Origin: an uncultured Clostridia bacterium
Lineage (GTDB): Bacteria; Bacillota; Clostridia; Christensenellales; Borkfalkiaceae
Length of the DNA stretch: 64,000 nucleotides
Assembly (NCBI GenBank): GCA_947623655.1
Contig: CANQHG010000003.1
Location: forward strand, 40,847 to 104,846
Reading direction: 5' to 3'
Program-made: the position numbers and the translations under genes
Notes under the pieces: model-generated
What the model saw: the letters and a program-made list of their open reading frames with translations, nothing else
Database searches by the model: none
Told to the model about the DNA's origin: nothing
In this document: positions 16,744 to 26,116 of the stretch, one piece after another
How positions within the stretch are numbered: position 1 is the first letter of the stretch
Layout of the letters: each line of letters starts with the position of its first letter

Positions 16744-19146
16744 TTATCTCAGTTCCGCGCCAAAATTATGGCCCAGACTTCCTACGATCTTGTTGAAGAA
16801 CCCGTCGAGCGTCTCGGGGGTGAGTGGTTTCTCCGCGTTGACGTCGGGAGAGAACGTCAGACGGAACGCCATGCTCTTTTTGCCTTCGCCGAGCCGTTTG
16901 TCGCGGTACACGTCGAAGAGTTCCGCCTTTTTCACCGCCTTGCAGGCGCGCTTGATGCACTCCGTCATCTCCCCGCACGTCACGCTTTCGTCGACGACGA
17001 CGGCAAGGTCGCGCTCGGCGTCGGGGAACTTGGGCAGGTTGTGGTAGGATATGTCCTTTGCGAATTTCTTTTTCATTGCGTCGTAATCGAGTTCGGCAAC
17101 GAAAACTTTTCTCTCGAGCGCGAGCTCAAGGGCAATTTCGGGATGCAGTTCGCCGATGAAGCCTACCTCCTTTTCCCCCATCACGATATTTGCCGACACG
17201 CCGGGGTGCAAGAAAGATTTTTCGGCGCGGACAAAGCCGAAGTTGAGTTCAAACGCCTCAGCGACCGCCTCAACGGCGCCTTTCAGATCGAAGAAATCGC
17301 CCTCTCCCCACAGCGCGAGCACAACTTTCTTGCGCTCCTCGGGAAGTTCTTTCAGGGGAAGTTCCTTGGCGAGATAGACATTCGCAAGCTCGAAGAGTCT
17401 TCCGTTCATGTTCCCCCTGCGTACGTTTCTCACGACGTTCTGAAGCATCCCCGGGAGCAGGAGCGTCCGCATGACGGAGAGGTCTTCGCTGATGGGGTTG
17501 AGAATCTTGATCGCGTTGCGTTCGGGCGCGTCGGCGGGAAGACGGAGAAGATCGAGATCTTTGGGGGAATAGAAAGAGTAGTTGCACGCTTCCATAAATC
17601 CCTCATGCTGCAAGGTGCGCTTAAACTTGAGCTCGAGCTCCTGCGCGGGCGTGAGCCCGCCCACCGTTACGGACGCATTTTTCAGAAACGTGGGTTTGAT
17701 GTGCTCGTAGCCGTACATTCTGATGACCTCTTCCGCGAGGTCGGGAACGCCGTCTATGTCTACCCGCCAAAGGGGCACGGTGACGGAAAATGAGGCACCC
17801 ATGTCCGAGACCCCGAACTCCAAATGCTCCAAAATCTTGTTCGTTTCCTCTCTGGGGACCGCGATTCCGAGAAGACCGTCGATCGCGGCATACTCCCCTT
17901 CCACGACTTTGTTCGCGCGGGGAAGGGCACAGACGTCGGCATGGAAAGAAGTGACTGTTCCGCAGCCGAGCGCTTCGACGAGGTGAAGGGCGCGCCGCAT
18001 GCCGAAGTCGGGCGTATAGAGCGGGTCGACGCCCTTTTCGAAGCGGGCGGAAGAATCGGAACGCTGGCCGAGAGCGCGGGAAGTTTTTCTCACGCTGTCA
18101 CGGGCGAAAGACGCCGCCTCGAAAAAAACTTCTTTCGTCTCTTCGCCGATCTCGCTGTTGAGCCCGCCCATGATCCCCGCGAGCGCCACGGGACGGGCCG
18201 CGTCGCAGATGAGCAGATTGTCGGGATGCAGCGTAAACTCTTTTTCGTCGAGCGTCGTGATCTTTTCTCCCTCTTGCGCCCGCCGCACGACGATCTCGCC
18301 GCCCTGCAAATAGTTTCTGTCGAACGCGTGCATGGGCTGGCCGATCTCGAGAAGGACGTAGTTGGTGATGTCGACGATGTTTGAAATGGAACGGATCCCG
18401 CAGAGGGCGAGCCGACGCCTCAAAAGAAGGGGAGAAACGCCGATCTTGACGTCCTTGACAAAATGGCCGATATAGCGGGGGCAGAGCGCGGGCTCTTGCA
18501 CCGTGACGGGCACTTGCACGTCCGTTTCCGCCGCGTTGAAATCGAGCGCGGGATAGCGGAGAGGCTTTTTGAGGACGGCGGCGACTTCGCGGGCGATGCC
18601 GAAGACGGACTGGCAGTCTGGACGGTTGGCGGTCACGGCGATGTCGAAGATATAGTCGTCGATACCGACGATGGGCTTGATGTCCGCGCCCGCGGGCGTG
18701 TCTTTTTCGAGAATGAGAATGCCGTTTACGTCGGCGCCCGCATAAAAATCGTCGTTGATGCCGAGCTCCTCGCCCGAACAGAACATGCCTTCGGAAAGAA
18801 TGCCGCGCAATTTGCCCGTCTTGATCTTCTGCACGCCGTCCTCGTGGCGGACGGTCGCCCCGTCAAGCGCGACGGGGACTTTTGCGCCGACAAAGACGTT
18901 TGTCGCCGCCGTGACGATCTGTTTTTCGCCGTAAGGGCCGCAGTCGACCCCGCAGACGGTGAGTCTGTCCGCACCGGGATGCTTGGCGCGGCCGATGATC
19001 TCGCCGACGACGACTTTGTCCACGCCCGCGCCGACGTCGATGAGTTCTTCCACCTCAAACCCGCACGAAAACAGTTTTTCCTGCAGTTCTTGGGCGGAAA
19101 TGTCGATATCTACATATTCCTTTAACCATGAATAAGGTACTTTCAT
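16744..19146 (-). CDS. pheT: phenylalanine-tRNA ligase beta subunit
   Basis: Large subunit of the alpha2-beta2 PheRS that charges tRNA-Phe. 800 aa, full bacterial length. Domains in order: catalytic-like N-terminus MKVPYSWLKEYVDID, a tRNA-binding OB domain (about 40-150), B3/B4 editing region (about 210-370), B5 (about 400-470), the core, and a C-terminal ferredoxin-like anticodon-binding domain (about 705-800). The start at 19146 follows AAAGGAG at the right distance. It lies 160 nt downstream of pheS and is presumably expressed from the same T-box-controlled promoter. Confidence 0.97.
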   Translation of the reverse strand: MKVPYSWLKEYVDIDISAQELQEKLFSCGFEVEELIDVGAGVDKVVVGEIIGRAKHPGADRLTVCGVDCGPYGEKQIVTAATNVFVGAKVPVALDGATVRHEDGVQKIKTGKLRGILSEGMFCSGEELGINDDFYAGADVNGILILEKDTPAGADIKPIVGIDDYIFDIAVTANRPDCQSVFGIAREVAAVLKKPLRYPALDFNAAETDVQVPVTVQEPALCPRYIGHFVKDVKIGVSPLLLRRRLALCGIRSISNIVDITNYVLLEIGQPMHAFDRNYLQGGEIVVRRAQEGEKITTLDEKEFTLHPDNLLICDAARPVALAGIMGGLNSEIGEETKEVFFEAASFARDSVRKTSRALGQRSDSSARFEKGVDPLYTPDFGMRRALHLVEALGCGTVTSFHADVCALPRANKVVEGEYAAIDGLLGIAVPREETNKILEHLEFGVSDMGASFSVTVPLWRVDIDGVPDLAEEVIRMYGYEHIKPTFLKNASVTVGGLTPAQELELKFKRTLQHEGFMEACNYSFYSPKDLDLLRLPADAPERNAIKILNPISEDLSVMRTLLLPGMLQNVVRNVRRGNMNGRLFELANVYLAKELPLKELPEERKKVVLALWGEGDFFDLKGAVEAVAEAFELNFGFVRAEKSFLHPGVSANIVMGEKEVGFIGELHPEIALELALERKVFVAELDYDAMKKKFAKDISYHNLPKFPDAERDLAVVVDESVTCGEMTECIKRACKAVKKAELFDVYRDKRLGEGKKSMAFRLTFSPDVNAEKPLTPETLDGFFNKIVGSLGHNFGAELR

Positions 19147-19306
19147 ACTGACTCCTTTGATGTTGGTGTTTTAAAAGGATCGATCTCAAAACCCGTTTGA
19201 GGGGAATTGGCCGCAAGTGCGGCGTCATGCCGGGAACGGAGCCGCAGTCTGCGAGATCTTGCCCGAGGCGTTCCGAGGCGTTCCCCCGCAATTTTTGATT
19301 TTCGAT

Positions 19307-20326
19307 TTAATCCTTAAATTGCCCCAAAAATCTGACGTCGTTTTCGGTGAGCAGTTTGATGTTATTGATGCCGTATTTGAGCATGGCGATGCGTTCTACG
19401 CCCATACCGAACGCAAACCCCGTATACTCGTCGGGGTCGACGCCGCAATTTTCGAGCACGCGCCTGTTGACCATGCCCGCGCCCAAAACCTCGATCCAGC
19501 CCGTTCCCTTGCACAACGGACAGCCCTTTCCGCCGCAGACATGACAGCTCACGTCCACTTCGACCGAGGGCTCCGTAAACGGGAAATAACTCGGGCGCAA
19601 CCGCGTCTTGCTCGTTTGGGAAAACATCGTCCGCGCAAACTCGTCGAGCATGCCCTGCAGGTCGCACAACGTTATTCCCTTATCCACCACGAGCCCTTCC
19701 ATCTGATGGAACATGGGAGAGTGGGTCGCGTCGTCGTCCGAGCGGAAGACGCGTCCGGGGGAAAGCATCTTGATGGGCGGTTTTTTCTTCTCCATGAGCC
19801 TTATCTGCCCCGCGCTCGTCTGCGTGCGGAGAAGAAATTCGTCGGTGAGATAGAAAGTGTCCTGCATGTCGCGGGCGGGGTGATCGGCGGGCGTGTTGAG
19901 AGCGGTGAAATTGTAGTAATCGTTCTCGATCTCGGGCCCCTCGAACACTTCGAATCCCATGCCCGCAAAGATGCCGATGAGCTCGTTTTTCACCCGCGTG
20001 ACGGGGTGAAGCGTCCCCTCTTTCGCCCGTTTTCCCGGCATGGTGACGTCCACCGTCTCCGCGGCGAGCTTTTTGGCCATCTCCTGCTCTTTCATGCGCT
20101 CTTCGCGCTCGGAGAACATCGTCTCGAGGCGTTGCCTGAGAGCGTTGACTTGTTTGCCGAAAGCGGGGCGAAGTTCCTGCGCGATCTCTTTCATGCGCTT
20201 CATGAGCGCCGTCACCGTCCCGCTTCTGCCGAGGAACTGCATCTTCGCTTCATAGAGCTCCTTGCTGTCCTCCGCTTTGGAAGCAGCCTCCACGGCCTCT
20301 TCCACGATCTTTTCGTTTTCGTCCAT
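19307..20326 (-). CDS. pheS: phenylalanine-tRNA ligase alpha subunit
   Basis: Catalytic subunit of PheRS, 339 aa. An N-terminal coiled coil (about 1-90) precedes the class II core: motif 2 near residues 195-215 ([18 protein letters not shown]) and motif 3 near residues 305-320 ([14 protein letters not shown]). The start at 20326 follows AAGGAGCAGTT. Expression is governed by the T-box leader immediately upstream and continues into pheT. Confidence 0.97.
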   Translation of the reverse strand: MDENEKIVEEAVEAASKAEDSKELYEAKMQFLGRSGTVTALMKRMKEIAQELRPAFGKQVNALRQRLETMFSEREERMKEQEMAKKLAAETVDVTMPGKRAKEGTLHPVTRVKNELIGIFAGMGFEVFEGPEIENDYYNFTALNTPADHPARDMQDTFYLTDEFLLRTQTSAGQIRLMEKKKPPIKMLSPGRVFRSDDDATHSPMFHQMEGLVVDKGITLCDLQGMLDEFARTMFSQTSKTRLRPSYFPFTEPSVEVDVSCHVCGGKGCPLCKGTGWIEVLGAGMVNRRVLENCGVDPDEYTGFAFGMGVERIAMLKYGINNIKLLTENDVRFLGQFKD

Positions 20327-20342
20327 AACTGCTCCTTGATTT

Positions 20343-20575
20343 AAAAACCCCGTTCCGAAAAATCGGAACAGGGCGAAATTTTCGCGGTACCACCTGTTTT
20401 CGCGCCAAAAAAGGCGCCTCGTTGCCCTTAACGCGGGATACGGCTTCTCTTGAGTTTCTGTTCGGAGAAGCGGCTCGCGGGGGAATACCGCGCCCTTTTC
20501 GCAAAGATCTTTCAGCCTCGGATCCTCTCTCTGTTATGGAAAAGTGCGGCGCGTCTTGCCCGTATCAATGCCTTT
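20343..20575 (-). ncRNA. T-box riboswitch leader of pheS-pheT
   Basis: Senses uncharged tRNA-Phe and lets transcription proceed when phenylalanine charging is low. The conserved T-box AGGUGGUACCGCG is at 20383-20395 on the minus strand. A terminator stem (CCCTGTTCCGA/TCGGAACGGGG then T5) lies at 20343-20373. AGAGAGGATC in the 5' part fits the stem I GA motif. Two UUC triplets (20483-20485 and 20467-20469) could be the Phe specifier; I cannot decide between them by eye. Confidence 0.9.
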
Positions 20576-20581
20576 GACTGT

Positions 20582-20610
20582 AGTGTATCACGCCGTCCCG
20601 CAAAAGTCAA
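20582..20610 (-). promoter_or_regulatory. promoter of the pheS T-box transcript
   Basis: TTGACT (20605-20610), 17 nt, TACACT (20582-20587); start expected near 20575. Confidence 0.7.
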
Positions 20611-20696
20611 GCGTTTTCCGCCCCATTTCGGATGATGAATGGCGCGGGGCGGCAGGGCGGCTTCCGTAAATAATTCCATACTGCAATTTATAATTG

Positions 20697-20724
20697 AAAA
20701 ACCGCAACATATGTTGCGGTTTTT
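20697..20724. terminator. bidirectional terminator after the small lipoprotein gene
   Basis: AAAACCGCAACATATGTTGCGGTTTT is a near-perfect palindrome, with T runs on both strands, just past the stop at 20729. Confidence 0.8.
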
Positions 20725-20728
20725 CGGG

Positions 20729-21442
20729 TCACTTCGCTTTTTTGACTGCGGGAAGGATCACCCTCTGCCCGCCATAGGTGATATAATAATCGAGGCTCTG
20801 TTTTGTATAGTCGCCGTTTTCCCGTTCATCCACAATTTCCATATACCAGCCGGCGATCTTTCCGTCCCTGAATTTGAGGACCGAGTATTTTTCAAATCCG
20901 ATAAATTCATCATAGAGCTCGCTCGCGGGATCGGCAACGTAGCCCGCCTCCTCGTCATCGTATCGAAAGCCGGAATACAGCGAATAAAACAGGTACACAT
21001 AATCTACAGTGACAAGTTCGTAGAGCCGATTGCGCTCTTCCCAAACGCCGTGCTCGTTTTTTTCGTAGCGGATATCCTTTCCCGAGGTGGAATCGGTATA
21101 GAACGTCATCGTTTGCTCGGCGAGTTCGTTCTCGTCCCGATCCTGATACAGCGAACCCGTCCGCTCCGTTTTTTGATCATAATACCGCTTTTTGCCATCC
21201 ACCCTGGCGGTAACGGAAACCGTCTGCACCCCAAAGAGGTCGCCCGTTTTTTCCTCAACCGTCACCTTTGCAACAAGTTTGTAGTTCTCAAATGGCTCTT
21301 TCACTGTGGCGGCATCCCACTCCTCGGCGGTCACCCTTTCCCCCACAAGCTCTGCGGCGCTGTTTCCGCGGCCGAGAAAACCGACGCATGACACGGCCGC
21401 AAGGAGCGGCACGGCCGCGCAAGCAATGATGCGATTTTTCAT
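20729..21442 (-). CDS. putative exported lipoprotein, unknown function
   Basis: 237 aa. MKNRIIACAAVPLLAAVS-Cys19 looks like a signal peptide with an imperfect lipobox (Val-Ser before Cys, Ala at -3). The mature part is polar, rich in charged and aromatic residues and probably beta-rich (VAKVTVEEKTGD...VSVTARVDGKKRYYD). No family is recognised. The start at 21442 follows GGGAGGTGGGAG. It lies after the MreB-like gene but a terminator separates them. Confidence 0.7.
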   Translation of the reverse strand: MKNRIIACAAVPLLAAVSCVGFLGRGNSAAELVGERVTAEEWDAATVKEPFENYKLVAKVTVEEKTGDLFGVQTVSVTARVDGKKRYYDQKTERTGSLYQDRDENELAEQTMTFYTDSTSGKDIRYEKNEHGVWEERNRLYELVTVDYVYLFYSLYSGFRYDDEEAGYVADPASELYDEFIGFEKYSVLKFRDGKIAGWYMEIVDERENGDYTKQSLDYYITYGGQRVILPAVKKAK

Positions 21443-21521
21443 CTCCCACCTCCCGCATTGATTTTATAATTCCAACGTTTTCGGTCGACCTTTTGTCCCG
21501 CATGAACGCGGCAAAAACAAG

Positions 21522-21548
21522 AAAATCGCCACATATGTGACGATTTTT
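21522..21548 (-). terminator. terminator of the MreB-like gene
   Basis: AAATCG-CACATATGTG-CGATTTTT hairpin, 5 nt after the stop at 21553. Its centre, ACATATGT, matches the next terminator downstream. Confidence 0.7.
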
Positions 21549-21552
21549 GACG

Positions 21553-22539
21553 TTATTGCATCCGCAACATGTTGAGAAGAGCGGCGTTGCCGAGCACTCT
21601 GCCGCCGCCGAGGACGGCCGCCATTTGCGGATCTTCCGCAATATGTGCGTCCATTTGCAGCCTTTCCGCAATGTAATCCCCCAGCCCCGGCAGATCGCAC
21701 ACGCCGCCCGAGAGATACACGCCGCTCCTGCACATCGCGGCGGAGACTTCTTCGGGAAGTTTGCGCAACACGAGTTCGGCATATTCCACGATCGTGTTGA
21801 CATATCCCGCGATCGGGCGCACGATATCGTCGGAATACACGACGACCTGCCGCGGCTTGCCGGAAGTGATGTCCCGTCCCTGCACGATCGTGCTCTGATG
21901 GTCGTGCGGAATGAGGCTCCCCACCGTATTTTTGAGTTTTTCCGCCGTAAACGGACCGATCTTGAGATTATAGAGCTGGGCGATGTGGTCGATGATATGT
22001 ACGTCCATATTGTTGCCGCCCACATTCATATTGAGACCCGCGATGATGCCGCCGAGCGTGAACGCCGCGAGAGAAGTTTTTCCCGCGCCGATGTCGACCG
22101 AAAACGCAGGGTTAGACTCGGAGACGGGCACGTCCTGTCCCAAGGCCGCAAGATAGGGAACTTCCACAAAATCCGCCTTGGAGAACCCTGCGGACCTTGC
22201 CGCGCGCATATATTTGATCCTGTTTTCCGCGTTGCAGCCGCAGGGGACGCAAAAGAGCGCTTCCGCGCCGCGTTTCCGCCCGATTTTGTTCATAAAATAG
22301 CCGAGCAGGACGCCCGCGAGCCGTTCGTTTACGATCTCGCCCTCATATACGGGGAACACGACTTCCGTATCCGCCGTCTTGCCGAGCAATCTCTTCGCCT
22401 CGTTGCCGAACGCCTTGACTTCCCCGCTTCCCTTTTCCACGGTGACGCAGGTCGCTTCGGAAAGCACGACCCCGTTCCCGCTCCCGAGTACGAAGATCTT
22501 TGTGACAGCCGTCCCGAAATCGATTGCATATTTTGTCAT
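21553..22539 (-). CDS. MreB-like bacterial actin
   Basis: Filament-forming ATPase guiding wall synthesis at the inner membrane. 328 aa. Actin-fold signatures: phosphate-1 YAIDFGTAVTKIF (residues 4-16), VFPVYEGEIVN (about 61-71, the MreB V.P..GVI motif), phosphate-2 SVDIGAGKTSLAAF (about 152-165), and the adenosine motif GGVCDLPGLGDYI (about 288-300). It lies directly downstream of maf with a 4 nt ATGA overlap, the classic maf-mreB order, although mreC and mreD do not follow. The ribosome site GGAGGAGG is strong. It is more divergent than a housekeeping MreB. Confidence 0.8.
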   Translation of the reverse strand: MTKYAIDFGTAVTKIFVLGSGNGVVLSEATCVTVEKGSGEVKAFGNEAKRLLGKTADTEVVFPVYEGEIVNERLAGVLLGYFMNKIGRKRGAEALFCVPCGCNAENRIKYMRAARSAGFSKADFVEVPYLAALGQDVPVSESNPAFSVDIGAGKTSLAAFTLGGIIAGLNMNVGGNNMDVHIIDHIAQLYNLKIGPFTAEKLKNTVGSLIPHDHQSTIVQGRDITSGKPRQVVVYSDDIVRPIAGYVNTIVEYAELVLRKLPEEVSAAMCRSGVYLSGGVCDLPGLGDYIAERLQMDAHIAEDPQMAAVLGGGRVLGNAALLNMLRMQ

Positions 22540-23090
22540 AACAACCTCCTCCGCGCAAGAAGGGCGCGCGTCTCTTCCACGGGAAGCCCGACGACACCCG
22601 TATAACTCCCTTCGAAGCGCTCCACGAGCCGATATCCGTCCTGAATTCCGTATGCGCCCGCCTTGTCGAGCGGTTTGCCGCTTTCCACATAACGCGCGAT
22701 GAGCGCCTCGCTCAAGGGATAGAAGACGACCTTTGTCTCGGTGACAAGTTCGTCGGCCGTATCGTCCGTTATGAGACAGACGCCCGTAAATACGCTGTGC
22801 GTTTTCCCGCTCAGGCGGCGAAGCATGGCGGCGGCATGTTCTTTACTTTTGGGTTTGCCGAGAATCTCGCCGTCTATGGCCACAACGGTGTCCGACCCGA
22901 GCACGGCGGTATGCGGATAGCGGGCATGCACTTCCGCCGCCTTTTCGCGGGCAAAGAGACGGACCGTATCGTATGCGGAAAGTCCCCTCGCTTCTTCGGC
23001 GTACAGAGAGGGAACGACGGAAAATTCTTTACAGATTTGCGCGAGCAATTCCCTTCTTCTCGGTGAATTGCTCGCTAAGATCAGTTTCAT
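22536..23090 (-). CDS. maf: Maf family nucleoside triphosphate pyrophosphatase
   Basis: Hydrolyses non-canonical or modified NTPs (dTTP/UTP-type) to the monophosphate. 184 aa. Starts LILASNSPRRRELL (the Maf substrate loop SxSPRR). VLGSDTVVAIDGEILGKP near residue 68 holds the catalytic Asp, and AGAYGIQD near residue 145 is the family signature. The ATG at 23090 aligns with the family; the upstream sequence is repeat-derived and has no clear ribosome site. Translationally coupled to the MreB-like gene. Confidence 0.92.
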   Translation of the reverse strand: MKLILASNSPRRRELLAQICKEFSVVPSLYAEEARGLSAYDTVRLFAREKAAEVHARYPHTAVLGSDTVVAIDGEILGKPKSKEHAAAMLRRLSGKTHSVFTGVCLITDDTADELVTETKVVFYPLSEALIARYVESGKPLDKAGAYGIQDGYRLVERFEGSYTGVVGLPVEETRALLARRRLL

Positions 23091-23509
23091 ACATGAATGA
23101 AAAATTGAGCGCGGTTCGCCGCACTCATGCTGAGCGCAAGCGAAGCATCCCACTGAACACACAGAGTCCGTAGATTTGAGGGGATTCTTCGCCTACGGCT
23201 CAGAATAAGCGGCGGGACCAATCCCCCTACCACCGCCTACGGCGGTGTCTCCCCCCAAGGAGGAGCTGTCACCGGAGGTGACTGAGGTTGGCATGATCTG
23301 AAACCGTTACCCACCCCCTGAATCCCCCTCCTCGGGAGGGGGCAGGTAAAACCCCTTGGCTCCTCCTTGAGGGGCAGGCTCGATAGAACGTTTCTTGTCA
23401 TAGGCCCGCGAGATTCTTCGCTTCGCTCAGAATGACGCACGGGACAGAACGGCGCGCGGGCTAACGCCCTACGCGTCCGCGGGCCGAGCAAAGAAATGTT
23501 CGAAATTTT
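23091..23509. repeat. composite interspersed repeats between maf and ppx
   Basis: No gene. 23125-23215 and 23395-23450 carry units with CATTCTGAGC..AGCGAAGAATC patterns; 23240-23300 carries a palindromic unit around AGGAGGAGCTGTCACCGG..GTGACTGAGGT; 23310-23385 has CCCTCCTCGGGAGGGGGCAGG and a TCCTCC hairpin. 23386-23505 matches 33232-33340: the TTCGAACATTTCTTT palindrome with another unit inside it. Confidence 0.6.
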
Positions 23510-25021
23510 TTACAATATCTCTAAATTTTTCTTAAACTGCCGTTTGAACTCGGGCGCGGCGGCCATGGCCTGTCGGATCTCGAGCGTTGCGTCGCCCGCA
23601 AGTTCCGTTTTCATGATCACGGAGTCGCCCAAAACGTCGCAGTTGATCCCTTTCACCATGCCCATGCCGCTCCTGTCGAGACTCTCGGCAATGCGGAGCA
23701 GAATGCCCAGCTTTTTCACGATGTCGAGGTCCTCTTCTGCGACAATATCCTTATATTTCGCCCATTCGGAGAGATTGACGTCTTCCTTTCTGTGGCACCC
23801 CGCGACAAAGGCGGCGAGCACGATCTCGCGGTGGGTCGCCCCATAGAGGCCCGCGTTGAGGATCATATAGCGGCTGTGGTCCTGATGATTGTAGTAGCGG
23901 ACGGTGGAACCCGCGTCGTGCAGGCTCGCCGCGATCTTGAGGACCTTGAGATAGACGCGGGGGAACTTGTGCAACACGCGCAGCTGTTTAAAGAGCTGGA
24001 TCGCGAGGTGCACCGTGTTCTCGACGTGTTTCTCGTTGCAACCGTAAAATTTCACAAGCGTATTGAGGGAATAGGAGAGCACGTCGGAAATGGGCCGCTC
24101 CGTCGTGATGGGTACGGCCTGGTTGAACATGATGCCCTCTCTCAGCCCGCAACCGCTGATGATGAACGATTCGATGTGCAGATAGTCGGTAAACGCCTTG
24201 ATGATCGCGAGCGCGGCCGGCATGATGTCGGCGCGGCTGGGCGAAAGACCGCGGATCCGCTTGCGCTTCTCGACGTCGAGCACGCGCACCATTTCGTAAA
24301 TCGAGCGGAAATCCTCGGTCATAAACTGATAGTTATGCACGGTATTGAGGGGATATTTCCGCACGATACGGTTCATTTTATAGAGGTTGCGGAAAGACCC
24401 GCCCACGCCGATCATCTGCGTGTCGGGTTCCACCTGCGAGAGCCAATCGATCTTTTTGAACTGCTCGGTAAAGAACTCCCCGATGCGCTCCGTCTGTTCT
24501 TCGGGCGTGCCGTCGTCCTTAAAGAGGTCGGTGAGCGTCACGGCGCCGAACGGCAGGGAGATATACTGCAAAACGCTCCTGCGGTTGTAGTAAATGATCT
24601 TGGTGCTTCCCCCGCCGATCTCGAGAATGATGCCCTTGGGTACGTCCATCGAATTGATGACGCCGCGGTAAACGAGCGCCGCTTCGGCCTCTTCGGAGAG
24701 CACTTCGAAGCGGATACCGACCGTCGCCTGTATCTCGTCGAGGAAAGAACGCTGGTTTTTTGCACGGCGGACCGCCGCCGTTGCGACCGCGATAATGCGC
24801 TCTACGCCGCTCGCGTCGCAAAGCTTTCTGAACATTTTGAGCGTGCGGATCGTCTCCGCCACGCGCTGCGGCTTGAGGAAGCCGTCCCTGTCCATGTCCT
24901 GCCCGAGACGAACGCTCTCTTTGAGCTCGTCTTTAACTACGAAATAGTTCTCGTCGAACAGTTCGACGATCACAAGGCGGGCGGAATTGGACCCCAAATC
25001 GATGATCCCGATCTTCTCCAT
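23510..25021 (-). CDS. Ppx/GppA exopolyphosphatase/guanosine pentaphosphate phosphohydrolase with HD domain
   Basis: 503 aa. An actin-like phosphatase core at residues 1-310 starts EKIGIIDLGSNSARLVI; a second phosphate loop, LEIGGGSTKIIYY, lies near residue 140. Residues about 320-500 form an HD-type helical domain with LHDAGSTVRYYNHQDHS, which keeps the HD pair. It should degrade polyphosphate and/or pppGpp, linking phosphate storage with the stringent response. The start at 25021 follows AGGTGATATCT; an upstream in-frame codon lacks a site. No ppk is in the window. Confidence 0.9.
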   Translation of the reverse strand: MEKIGIIDLGSNSARLVIVELFDENYFVVKDELKESVRLGQDMDRDGFLKPQRVAETIRTLKMFRKLCDASGVERIIAVATAAVRRAKNQRSFLDEIQATVGIRFEVLSEEAEAALVYRGVINSMDVPKGIILEIGGGSTKIIYYNRRSVLQYISLPFGAVTLTDLFKDDGTPEEQTERIGEFFTEQFKKIDWLSQVEPDTQMIGVGGSFRNLYKMNRIVRKYPLNTVHNYQFMTEDFRSIYEMVRVLDVEKRKRIRGLSPSRADIMPAALAIIKAFTDYLHIESFIISGCGLREGIMFNQAVPITTERPISDVLSYSLNTLVKFYGCNEKHVENTVHLAIQLFKQLRVLHKFPRVYLKVLKIAASLHDAGSTVRYYNHQDHSRYMILNAGLYGATHREIVLAAFVAGCHRKEDVNLSEWAKYKDIVAEEDLDIVKKLGILLRIAESLDRSGMGMVKGINCDVLGDSVIMKTELAGDATLEIRQAMAAAPEFKRQFKKNLEIL

Positions 25022-25105
25022 AGATATCACCTGTCGCAATTTTGCGGTTGTCTGCCGCAAGGTAGTCGCTAAAAATACCCACTTTAAAACAATTTTACGC
25101 TCTTA

Positions 25106-25134
25106 ATTGTAACATACGGCTCGGATTTTGTCCA
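25106..25134 (-). promoter_or_regulatory. promoter of the ppx gene
   Basis: TGGACA (25129-25134), 17 nt, TACAAT (25106-25111) on the minus strand. Confidence 0.6.
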
Positions 25135-25178
25135 TACCCTTTTTGAAAATTTTTTTCTGTTTTGAAAAAAATTTACGC

Positions 25179-25553
25179 TCATCGGGTATTTTTTACACAA
25201 AAAACGTCCTTTAAACGGAATAGCGACAAAGCGATGAGAAAGACGCCGAAAGAAGTTTTTAAAAGCACGGACGGGATGAGGGCGGAACCCAGCGAAAAGA
25301 GCACGGAAGTGACGAGCGCGGGCACGGAAAACAAGAGGGCTTCCCTCTTTTTGACGAGCCCCTGCCTCGCGTGCACGGAGAGCGCCACGGCGGACATCGG
25401 CAAAAAGGAGAGGAGGTTGATCCCCTGCGCCGCGCCCTGCTTCATGCCGCAGAAGATGACGAGAAGAGGGATGAGCGCCGTCCCGCCGCCCATTCCCATA
25501 CCGCCGAGGATCCCGCCTGCAACGCCCGCAAGAAAAAAGAGATAAAAAGACAT
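25179..25553 (-). CDS. TSUP (TauE/SafE) permease half, second subunit
   Basis: 124 aa with four predicted membrane helices. GGILGGMGMGGGTALIPLL near residue 12 is the glycine-rich motif that starts each half of TSUP transporters, which move sulfite, sulfonates or other small anions. It is only half the usual ~250 aa. The start ATG overlaps the preceding half's stop (TGATG), so both halves are probably made together and pair in the membrane. Confidence 0.8.
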   Translation of the reverse strand: MSFYLFFLAGVAGGILGGMGMGGGTALIPLLVIFCGMKQGAAQGINLLSFLPMSAVALSVHARQGLVKKREALLFSVPALVTSVLFSLGSALIPSVLLKTSFGVFLIALSLFRLKDVFCVKNTR

Positions 25554-25909
25554 CACAGCACCATGCCTATGCCCGCGGCGAGCATCAGAAGACCGAAAAG
25601 AAAGTTGGCGACCCGCACGGGAAGAAGGGGCAGGAGCTTCGCCCCGAAAAACCCGCCGAGCGAGACGCCGAGCGAGACGGGAACGAGCGCGAAAAGAGGC
25701 GCGCGGCCCGTAAACGCGTATACGACGCCGCTCAGAAGGGTCGCGGGGAGGACGGCGGCGATCGCCGTCGCATGCGCTTCTTTGGCGGGAAGGGTGCGTT
25801 CGAGAAGCGGCACGGCCACCATGCCCCCGCCCCCGCCGAACAGCCCGTTGACTGCACCGAGGAGCGTCCCGCCCAAAAGATGTTTTCCGTTTTTCGTAAA
25901 TTTGCGCAT
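25553..25909 (-). CDS. TSUP (TauE/SafE) permease half, first subunit
   Basis: 118 aa with about four membrane helices and the same glycine-rich motif as its partner (LLGAVNGLFGGGGGMVAVPLL near residue 16). It precedes the second half in the transcript and ends in TGATG. Two half-length genes in place of one full-length transporter fit a heterodimer or an ancestral unfused state; neither half looks truncated. Substrate unknown. Confidence 0.8.
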   Translation of the reverse strand: MRKFTKNGKHLLGGTLLGAVNGLFGGGGGMVAVPLLERTLPAKEAHATAIAAVLPATLLSGVVYAFTGRAPLFALVPVSLGVSLGGFFGAKLLPLLPVRVANFLFGLLMLAAGIGMVL

Positions 25910-26019
25910 TCGCCCGCCTTCCCCCGCCCGAAAACCGCTCCGACGGGTTTTCTTTTTTGAAAAGTATGTGTCGTTTGAAAAAAATTTCTCATTTTTTAAG
26001 CGAATTCATGCGGAATTGC

Positions 26020-26048
26020 TTGCGTAGAATTGCATTTTATATTAAAAT
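26020..26048 (+). promoter_or_regulatory. promoter of the large surface protein gene
   Basis: TTGCGT (26020-26025), 17 nt, TAAAAT (26043-26048). The leader holds a CGGCGGCTGTCC..GGCCGCCG hairpin (about 26070-26096) before AAGGATGGAATC-ATG. Confidence 0.6.
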
Positions 26049-26116
26049 AGGGTCGTAACTTGAAAAATGTATCGGCGGCTGTCCTTTCGGCCGCCGGGCA
26101 TAAAAAGGATGGAATC

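Noticed and set aside
23237..23491. Short frames containing RHSERSEESRG-like peptides (also at 33289-33340)
   Set aside because: They translate the interspersed CATTCTGAGC..GCGAAGAATC repeat; no ribosome site and no stable frame length between copies.
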